From: Adiantum capillus-veneris
Taxonomy: Eukaryota > Streptophyta > Polypodiopsida > Polypodiales > Pteridaceae
Assembly: GCA_014529385.2 (NCBI GenBank)
Contig: CM043945.1
Coordinates: 99,051,463-99,115,462 of the forward strand
Reading direction: 5' to 3'
DNA: 64,000 bases
A model generated the notes under the pieces. That model had not been told where the DNA came from, made no database searches, and was given only the letters and a program-made list of their open reading frames with translations. Positions 57,683-64,000 of this stretch are shown in pieces. The position numbers and the translations under genes are program-made. Each line of letters begins with the position of its first letter. The stretch's first letter is position 1.

Positions 57683-57914
57683 GTAGGTAAAAATTGACCT
57701 TTTTGAGGATCAACGGAGCTTCGGGTAATCAAACACTATGCTGTAAAGCACACTACGACCCCCTTAGCAATATGCTCGTTTCGACCTATCACACGCTCTA
57801 ATCCAAAACTCGATCAGTTAAAAACATAAAAAAACGAGTGAAGACAAACGCCTAAAAAAGTAAGCGGTTAACCTTCAAGGTTATTCATTGACGCTTGTAG
57901 GGTGCCAAAGGCAC
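57683..57914 (+). other. Continuation of element C leader after element B
   Basis: By position and target duplication this should continue 51493-52005. No gene. It contains AAAAACGAGTGAAGAC and leads to the next frame. Confidence 0.45.
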
Positions 57915-59030
57915 ATGCATCTGCGCTCTGGTCGTGCGCAAGAGTCCAAGCAACTAGAGAGCATTTCGACTTACGTGAGTTCTCAATATCCACCTACCTT
58001 ATGTTCCGGACCCTCGGTGGGGACCCAAGGTAGTACAAACCAAGACCCAAACATAGCAGCTAGTGACTCTTCCTCTGACTACGACTTCATGGACGGTTTC
58101 CCAATGCTTAATCCCGATATCTCAAGCCAAGACATGTATGCCATGGATCCACGGTCCGGGCCGAGCGTGCTTAGCCGCTTGAAGGAAACTTTTAGTAGAG
58201 CCACTCGCTCCGAACATGGAGCTAACGATGTAAATGAGGGGGGTGGGGAAGTAAATTCACCATTCATGACCAACGTAGAGCCTATGCTCTTAGAGAGTGT
58301 GCAAGTGAATACTCCATTCACTGCACCCCCTGACTCTTTAGAGCTATTTTTCTCCGAGGTTATATTACTTGATGGTAGAAGCCTTGTCGAAGTGCAACAG
58401 GTTGAGCGATATATCATTGGGGCTAGGGAAAAGGAAATTGAGAGATTACACAAGACAAAGAGAGTTAAAAGTGAAAGCTCATATGTCAATATCCTTGCTA
58501 GGAGAGCAATCGAGTGCTCATGACTTAGCAACCACTAAGGGTCAACCCATAGAGAGCCACATTGCATCTAGTTCAAAGCACACCCCTAGCACCTCAAGCC
58601 TAGATGGAACGTTCCTAAATGAGAACTGGGAGTACGAACTACAAACGGAAACTCTAATCAAGCTATACACATGTCACACCTATCACGTGGGTTGGTTAGA
58701 TGTCCTACAATCCACAACAAGTGCGACTAGTGTGGACGATCAACAACAAAGAGTTTTGAAGTCATCCATAGGGTTATTGAGCTAGAGAGATAGAACAAGG
58801 GGATCCACATGCCTTCAATGGGTCTCATGAGCCTCTTGGATACAAGGAAGGCTAAACAACCAACCTTATCGCAAATGGAGACTCCCTCGGTAAGTCAGAT
58901 GGATCCCCCAAATGTTGTTTCTCCAGGGGTCTCAGTGCAATCTGAGCCCACCAATGATAGCTTTACTTTTCCAAGTCTAGCTCATCATTCCCTTGATGAT
59001 GCCACAGCTACCACATGCCTACCCCAATGA
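57915..59030 (+). pseudogene. Gag-like frame of element C (broken, tentative)
   Basis: The ATG at 57915 opens MHLRSGRAQESKQLESISTY; the frame stops at 58523. A second frame carries on from about 58510 (EQSSAHDLATTKGQPIESH) to 58785, and a third covers 58809-59030. The protein is Ser/Asp/Glu-rich with few hydrophobic blocks and no zinc knuckle. An LRSGR-like start followed by low-complexity sequence is common at the N-terminus of plant Gypsy gag proteins, and the position after an LTR plus PBS fits. I see no capsid domain, so the assignment rests on context. Confidence 0.45.
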
Positions 59031-59569
59031 TGGGTGTTAAGGCGGTTACGCCGCTAGCGGAAGCTAAATAGCGAGAACTCAACCAACAACAGAATTTGTC
59101 AGACGAGGACGAAGCTTGACCCGCAGGCACATGGAAAATCCTAGGTGGGTGTCAAATCACCTACTCGACCTTCTAATGACAATCACTACTAAGGAAATCA
59201 AATCTAAGTTCTAAAATACGCAAGTGACTGAAATCCGTACTACGAACGAATGCTATACGAAACAGGATCTAGAATCATTGAATCGATCTCAAACTCAAGG
59301 GGAAGTCTATACACTAGGTAAGAACAACACCCTTAAGACTTGAACTGCAAAATCAACCTATAACCACTCCGTGCGGTAAACGCGTATGAAGACAGGCCAA
59401 AAAATACAGGTGACCGAAACTTGACCCCGATGGTACTAATGTGTAGCTCTACTCGTTGTGGTTCTATAGATATGCTGCACGCTCTATTCCGACACACGAG
59501 TTGGAAGAAAACTCACACCGAAGCTCGTAGAAACTTACCATACATAGAAGCCGATAGCGCGCACTCTTG
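59031..59569. other. Unassigned sequence between elements C and D
   Basis: No convincing frame or repeat. The border between element C and the LTR-like block of D lies here or just after. Confidence 0.4.
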
Positions 59570-59658
59570 GTATCAGTGCGTAGCTCTCGCCGTTGCTAAC
59601 ACAATGGCGGTGTCGCTTCTCCAATGGCGGCTCCGTAGCTCGCGTAGCAAGTAGATAA

Positions 59659-59660
<2 letters not shown>

Positions 59661-59749
<89 letters not shown>
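59661..59749. repeat. (CT)n microsatellite
   Basis: 89 bp of pure CT repeats. Confidence 0.98.
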
Positions 59750-59751
<2 letters not shown>

Positions 59752-59820
59752 ACACAGTCACGGCGCTCAAAAACTCACTTTGATTAATAATCTGAATCCC
59801 CTTACGTTACAAAAACTTTG

Positions 59821-59829
59821 GCTTATATA
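59821..59829 (-). promoter_or_regulatory. TATA-like element in D LTR-like block
   Basis: The minus strand reads TATATAAGC, about 70 bp before the GA run. Inferred promoter only. Confidence 0.4.
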
Positions 59830-60039
59830 CCTCAGCCTTGGAGGTGAGAACATCTCTAACTAATTACATCAGCAAGTGAAATTACTTCGGAATTACAAGC
59901 TGGAAACTCAATTGAGTCCCGTTACTTAATGAATGGCTCAATTCAAAATCAATGTCGGAAAGACATTTATTACAATCAATGGTTACAAAAATGATGAGTG
60001 TGAGCAAAAATGTGGGTGTGATCCTCTGCTGGCTCAACA

Positions 60040-60054
60040 CTCCCCCCCTCCGCG
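60040..60054 (-). other. Polypurine tract, element D
   Basis: The minus strand reads CGCGGAGGGGGGGAG immediately before TGTTGAGCC. This places an LTR-type end 3' of the long frame below. Confidence 0.65.
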
Positions 60055-60088
60055 TTCATGTCGTCCCTGACATGACCTTTATGCTTGG

Positions 60089-60475
60089 TCAATAAAGTCC
60101 TGTCGTCTTGAGCATCTGAAAATGTGATTCGTATCGCAGGTTGCCGATGGTCAAGTTTGGGCCGAATATTTTGCTTTCGTGGGTGAAAAAGCCGGTGTAG
60201 AAAGCTTCTTCGAATGTTTGCATGTGGAAGCTAGGCAAAAACATAATCCTCTGGTATAGGAGGTGCAACACTTTTGGAGAAGGCTGCAATGAAAGGTCAT
60301 ACATCATATCAGTCACTGTGTCGGCCGTCGATAGTAGACTCGAGGTCGTGGCTTTATCTGGCACGAACACTTCAATGCAAGCTAAGAGAGTCCTGCAAAT
60401 TTTCTTGAGCATCTGACACGAAAGTTCAAGAGAGCCAGTAAAGAGCTTGATGGTGCCCGTTAGGGTTTTCACCAT
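60089..60475 (-). CDS. C-terminal extension of the element D protein, in frame after a TGA
   Basis: From the TGA at 60499-60497 the same frame stays open for 135 more codons to a stop at 60091-60089; the first ATG in it is at 60475. The product is mainly helical in appearance (MLKKICRTLLACIEVF, VLHLLYQRIMFLPSFHMQTF), with no motif I recognise. Conserved frame across a single stop suggests it was, or is by read-through, the C-terminus of the 955-residue protein. Independent translation from 60475 is less likely in a eukaryotic mRNA with such a long upstream frame. It ends 34 bp before the polypurine tract. Confidence 0.5.
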   Translation of the reverse strand: MVKTLTGTIKLFTGSLELSCQMLKKICRTLLACIEVFVPDKATTSSLLSTADTVTDMMYDLSLQPSPKVLHLLYQRIMFLPSFHMQTFEEAFYTGFFTHESKIFGPNLTIGNLRYESHFQMLKTTGLY

Positions 60476-60496
60476 GTAGGCTTTACCTATTCTCTC

Positions 60497-63364
60497 TCAT
60501 GCCTTTGGTCCTGGCATCCTTGGGTAATTAAGCCAATTTGGCTTCTTTTCTGCAATCCTTCCATGCTCTTTCCAGCTTCTGACTCTTGGCACCGGGCAGA
60601 AGGTTGCATCCTCCCGAATCTCCTTTGGTGCCTCTACCAAGTAGATGAGGTAGGCTGGGTATTTGTTCAGCCAACCTTTCCTCCATCTAGGCTGCGAATC
60701 TACAATCTTCTTTGATTGTTCCTCTTTTGTGATGTCGCCTTCGTAAAGAGCGACATACTGCTCCTCCTCTATTCTCTTTTTCGTTTTTATCACTTCAAAC
60801 TTCATCAAAGGGAAAGGCAGGCTGGGTTGCATCCACTCTTCATGGAGCACTTTTGTGTCTAGTCCCTGAAGTCTAATGGAGATTAGGAGTCTCCTCTCCC
60901 ATTCCATTTCCGCCTTGGCACTCTCCTCTGTTGACTTTTCTATTTGGTCATGGAGCCTTTGTTCTTCTTCTTCAGAGATTCCTGAAGTTGAGGCCACCTC
61001 TTGAACTCGGGCTGGATCTTCAATTGTGGTTGCCTCTTCAGTTTCTGGTAGCTCTATGGCTGCTCCACTTGATCCTTCTTGTGGTGTCTCTGTCTCTCTT
61101 CTTTGTTGCTCTTGTAGATCTTGGAGCTGTTTGCGGAGGGTCTCATTCTCTGTTCTTAGTGTTTGATTTTCTAAAGTGAGCCTCTCCTCTGCTGCCAATG
61201 ATCCCTCCGCAATGTGCAACCTTTGCACTTGCTCTAATCTTAGCTCTCTTTGTAAGCTTCGGACCTGGTCTTCCAGAGCTGGTACAAGAGCTCCCTCTTG
61301 TTCGGTTCCTGCTCTGCTAGCTCTAGGGGTAGTCCTGAGTCTAGTGATTGTTCTTTCTTGGAGCTCGACTCTTTCCCTTAGCTCAATGAGCTCATCTTTA
61401 GCCGCCTCCAAGTCGTCTTCCATCCGCTCCCTTGCTTCCTGTGCACTTGTTACTTCTCTTGAAGCCTCGGCTAGCTGGAGTATCAAGCCATCTCTCTCGT
61501 TTTCCGCATCGTAGAGTGATGCTTTATGACTTTCAGATTCAGTCATAGCATCCTCTAATTTCCTCTGCAACTCGGCTTCCCTTTGTTTGGCTGTCCCAAT
61601 CTCCACTTCCTTTGCCTTGGATCTTTCTTTGATTTTGTTGAGCAGTTCATGCACCATGTGCATGTCTTTTTCATCTTCATCTGTCAACTCTAAATCTTTT
61701 TCGGCCACCACCTCCACTGGCTTCGGCTCTTCTAGTACGTTCTGCTCGTCCAGTTTTTCATCACTTTCTTTTGTACTCTTTGTATTTTCCTCTGTCCCTC
61801 TCCGATCATCTCGTTTTTGTAGGGTGATCCCATAAACCGCCTCAAGGGCCTCTTCTTCAGTGTACCCTATCGCTACCAGATCCTCATAATCGTTTTTCTT
61901 TTGCTGAATTGGATCTATCTCCTTTTCCTTGGTCCCGGCCTCCGGCTTTTCCATACCAGCCGTGTCCATCTCTACTGTGGTCTCTTCCACAATGATTTCC
62001 GTCTTCTTCGGGCAGGGTACATCAGTAAAGGAGGGCTGATTGTCCTCAGTCATCTTGGCTTTTCCTTTGTTTGCTTGCCCGTCTTTCTCTTGAGGTTCAG
62101 TAGACTCATCTACTTTCTTCTTCCCCTTGTCGTCCTTTTTCAGCTCAGCTTTTAAAAGCTGTACTTCCTCTTCAGTGTATGGCTCGACAGGTTGCTGCTC
62201 GAGTATAGCCTCTGACTCCTCATAAGCTCTAATACATTGATCATATTGATCAACATGTGGCCTGGCTGAGCTAGTTCTGACTTTAGAGGAGTCTGGCACC
62301 CACTTTTCTTCAAAGTCCCCCTTTAGAACTCTTTCCGCTCTAAACTGCTCCACCAGTCTTTCCATTCTTGCTGCTTTCTGACTTTTGGTTTGCTTGGGAG
62401 CAACCTTCTTCTTTGCTTTCTTCATAATCGGCTCATCCACATTCTCTTCAGGTTCTGAAACTATTTCTAGTTTCCTGCGTGCTCTTGTGGACGCCCTCTT
62501 GGATACTTCAGGTTGTTCTTCCTCCTCATCGGCTTCTCTAAGCCATTCATTCTGGGAGGGAACCTTTGGCCATTGATCTCTAGCTCCAATAGCTTCATAA
62601 GCTATTCTTGTCAGAACTTCAGCTCCTCCTATATACTTTGGCTTCTCGTTGTGCATGGCAATTACTTGCTCGTGGATGTGTTGAGCGTAATTCACCTCTT
62701 TTGGCATATTGCTCTTCAATGCCCATGTGATGGTAGTTGCAATGGCATGGGGCGGTGTCGTATACTTTTGCGGTCTTTTGCTGCAAATATGGAGAAATTG
62801 GTTGTACAGTCGGCAAAGGGTTGCCGCTCTTTGGTCTGCCATATCTCCATAAGTTGCATTCTGTTTCTTGGACCCATAAACCTCTATAGCCTCCCTTCTT
62901 TCCCTGACAGAGCTCCCTTTGTTGTTCAGCTTCAATGCATCTGCAATGAGCTGTGGAGTGATCTGTACCTCTACTTTCTCTCCATCTATTGTTGTCAATG
63001 TGGCTTTCCCATCCTTCTGAATGGATGTTGCCAACTCGTACACTCTTCTTGTATCCACACCTAACGGTCTCGAGGTGAAGAAACTGTGCAAGTCTGCCCT
63101 TTCCAGGTACCTGTTGATGTTCTCTGACCTGCTATAATCCACCAATTCTTGTGGGATCATCGGTATATCCACCGCTTGCCCTTGAGGATCTCTGAAAGTC
63201 CCCTGGTAGATCTTTATTCCCTCTTGTTCCAGTACTGCTTCCTCCACCCAAGTTTTGGTTGGCTTGAGGGTTTCTGCTGGAATGTCAAAGGGTTCTGCTT
63301 CTGCAAGAGCATCTTTGATTGTCGGTCTTTTTCTCTTTGTTGCTGATAACTTGGCGGAATCCAT
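60497..63364 (-). CDS. Long coiled-coil protein of element D, unknown function (955 aa)
   Basis: The ATG at 63364 (GGATCCATGG context) opens 955 uninterrupted codons. Residues 1-280 look globular, with PQELVDYSRSENINRYLERA, FFTSRPLGVDTRRVYELATS and VEVQITPQLIADALKL. This pattern recalls the 'putative plant transposon protein' domain found in Gypsy-linked frames, an untested resemblance. Residues 288-333 are basic and NLS-like (KKAKKKVAPKQTKSQKAAR). 390-560 are charged and probably disordered, with a short UBA-like motif (LVAIGYTEEEALEAVYG) near 496-512. About 565-760 form a long coiled coil with a Pro/Arg break near 678-690. 840-955 is a Trp/Tyr-rich tail. No RT, integrase, protease, zinc knuckle or membrane segment is visible. 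A gag-like structural or extra non-pol protein is the best guess. The following TGA and in-frame extension are odd. Confidence 0.7.
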   Translation of the reverse strand: MDSAKLSATKRKRPTIKDALAEAEPFDIPAETLKPTKTWVEEAVLEQEGIKIYQGTFRDPQGQAVDIPMIPQELVDYSRSENINRYLERADLHSFFTSRPLGVDTRRVYELATSIQKDGKATLTTIDGEKVEVQITPQLIADALKLNNKGSSVRERREAIEVYGSKKQNATYGDMADQRAATLCRLYNQFLHICSKRPQKYTTPPHAIATTITWALKSNMPKEVNYAQHIHEQVIAMHNEKPKYIGGAEVLTRIAYEAIGARDQWPKVPSQNEWLREADEEEEQPEVSKRASTRARRKLEIVSEPEENVDEPIMKKAKKKVAPKQTKSQKAARMERLVEQFRAERVLKGDFEEKWVPDSSKVRTSSARPHVDQYDQCIRAYEESEAILEQQPVEPYTEEEVQLLKAELKKDDKGKKKVDESTEPQEKDGQANKGKAKMTEDNQPSFTDVPCPKKTEIIVEETTVEMDTAGMEKPEAGTKEKEIDPIQQKKNDYEDLVAIGYTEEEALEAVYGITLQKRDDRRGTEENTKSTKESDEKLDEQNVLEEPKPVEVVAEKDLELTDEDEKDMHMVHELLNKIKERSKAKEVEIGTAKQREAELQRKLEDAMTESESHKASLYDAENERDGLILQLAEASREVTSAQEARERMEDDLEAAKDELIELRERVELQERTITRLRTTPRASRAGTEQEGALVPALEDQVRSLQRELRLEQVQRLHIAEGSLAAEERLTLENQTLRTENETLRKQLQDLQEQQRRETETPQEGSSGAAIELPETEEATTIEDPARVQEVASTSGISEEEEQRLHDQIEKSTEESAKAEMEWERRLLISIRLQGLDTKVLHEEWMQPSLPFPLMKFEVIKTKKRIEEEQYVALYEGDITKEEQSKKIVDSQPRWRKGWLNKYPAYLIYLVEAPKEIREDATFCPVPRVRSWKEHGRIAEKKPNWLNYPRMPGPKA

Positions 63365-63530
63365 GGATCCTGTAACTCCAATTTCAGAAGTTAGCGTCTT
63401 TTTAGTACTGAAAGCCGAAATGAAGCTTTTAACTATTCAAATGACTTGAAAATTGAAACATGAGCTATTCAGGGCCTAAGGATGCAGGGTAGGTGAAAAA
63501 ATATGCAAACTGGGCTCAAAATCATGTTGG
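63365..63530 (-). other. 5' untranslated region of the D frame
   Basis: About 165 bp between the start codon and the first palindrome; no frame or motif recognised. Confidence 0.4.
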
Positions 63531-63554
63531 AGACATCATACGCGTATGATGTCT
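63531..63554. promoter_or_regulatory. 24-bp perfect palindrome, copy 1
   Basis: AGACATCATACG followed directly by its reverse complement; flanked by G before and TTTT after on the plus strand. No spacer, so DNA or RNA could form a 12-bp stem without a loop, and a dimeric protein could bind it. Confidence 0.9.
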
Positions 63555-63813
63555 TTTGTGTCAAAATGACTTCATATTGGTTGTGCTTGTAGCTGATAGT
63601 GTATACATGAGTATCATATGCTTGGATTTGAGTTTGGATCCCATTTGGTCAAGTTTTGGCCAGTTTAGTCCAGTTCAGGCTCTGGGCAAAATTTTGAAAG
63701 GGAAATGGATTTTATGATCCAAATTGGATAAAACTTGGTGGTTCACCTTCAAATGGCATGTAGATCACTTCTGTTTGGTGGTTGAAGCCCTGAGGTGCCA
63801 AAATCACATAGTG

Positions 63814-63837
63814 AGACATCATACGCGTATGATGTCT
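63814..63837. promoter_or_regulatory. 24-bp perfect palindrome, copy 2
   Basis: Same 24 bases as copy 1, with the same G before and TTTT after; 283 bp from copy 1. Confidence 0.9.
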
Positions 63838-63948
63838 TTTAGTGTATTTTTGGACCAAATTTCTTTATAAGCTTGGATATGGCTTTAGATAGGCTTATTC
63901 AGTGGATTTATGAATTTTGGATATATTTTGGGCTAAAAATGGCTCTGG

Positions 63949-63972
63949 AGACATCATACGCGTATGATGTCT
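63949..63972. promoter_or_regulatory. 24-bp perfect palindrome, copy 3
   Basis: Same 24 bases and flanks; 135 bp from copy 2 and 28 bp from the window edge, so more copies may follow outside. Confidence 0.9.
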
Positions 63973-64000
63973 TTTTCATCAATTTTTCATGGGATTGATT

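Larger units (their letters stand above)
59570..60039 (-). repeat. 3' LTR-like block of element D (left border uncertain)
   Basis: On the minus strand it starts TGTTGAGCCAGCAGAGG right after a G-rich tract. It contains a TATA-like TATATAAGC (59829-59821) and, downstream of it, an 89-bp (GA)n run (59749-59661 in reverse). The layout (PPT, TG start, TATA, microsatellite in the transcribed part) parallels the C/F LTR. The end towards 59570 is a guess: TGATACCA there would give a CA end. Confidence 0.5.
60040..64000 (-). mobile_element. Element D: putative non-autonomous LTR element carrying a single long frame
   Basis: Minus-strand order: leader with three palindromes (from the right edge), one long frame, polypurine tract, and the LTR-like block beyond 60039. 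A 5' LTR and PBS would lie right of base 64000 and are not seen, so the class is inferred from the 3' end only. The lack of any pol domain within 3.9 kb makes it non-autonomous if the 5' LTR is near; alternatively the long frame may be the first gene of a larger element whose pol has been lost. Confidence 0.5.

Noticed and set aside
59572-59585. TTGGTATCAGTGCG on the plus strand as an initiator-Met PBS
   Set aside because: Only part of the usual TGGTATCAGAGC, with no TG...CA LTR ending next to it on that strand; it lies in or at the border of the minus-strand LTR-like block of D.

Overview
The window looks like nuclear DNA from a land plant with a large, repeat-rich genome. I see no intact host gene. 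Nearly everything recognisable is transposable-element sequence: Copia and Gypsy LTR retrotransposons, L1-like LINEs, a possible tRNA-derived SINE and long GT/GA microsatellites. Primer-binding sites resembling initiator-Met tRNA (TGGTATCAGAGC) and Asp tRNA (TGGCGCC...CCGGGG) are typical of plant LTR elements. The species cannot be fixed from sequence alone.

Layout. 1-3137: left-truncated, minus-strand copy (A) of a gag-protease LTR element. 3616-7279: Copia relic (E) with 192-bp LTRs and target duplication GCTAG. 7285-10390: anonymous sequence with an exact 56-bp duplication and a degenerate satellite. About 10390-21884: decayed Gypsy element (F), cut inside its integrase C-terminal region by a Tnt1-like Copia element (G, 12366-17816, minus strand, target duplication AAGGT). 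24.5-25.8 kb: LINE 3' end. 25.8-34.1 kb: repeat family R in three copies, two of them forming a palindrome of about 2.2 kb, with Gypsy and Copia gag relics. 34.1-35.1 kb: three copies of an LTR-like unit. 40.4-44.2 kb: a longer LINE copy. 44.4-50.8 kb: microsatellites and unrecognised sequence.

The right part is the most interesting. A 5' LTR and PBS of the F family (C, 50838 onward) is followed by element B (52006-57678). B is complete, with nearly identical 1142-bp LTRs, but it encodes only gag and a retropepsin-like domain. Element C seems to resume after B as a broken gag-like frame. From 60.04 kb to the right edge runs a minus-strand unit (D): an LTR-like block, a G-rich polypurine tract and a 955-codon open frame continuing in frame past one TGA for 135 more codons. 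I recognise no RT, integrase or RNase H in D. Upstream of the D start codon lie three copies of a perfect 24-bp palindrome.

How the parts relate. This is a record of nested insertion and decay, not an operon-like system. A/B and D look like non-autonomous LTR elements that would need pol supplied in trans. Their open frames are the longest in the window, and in each the main interruption is a stop that one C-to-T change could explain.
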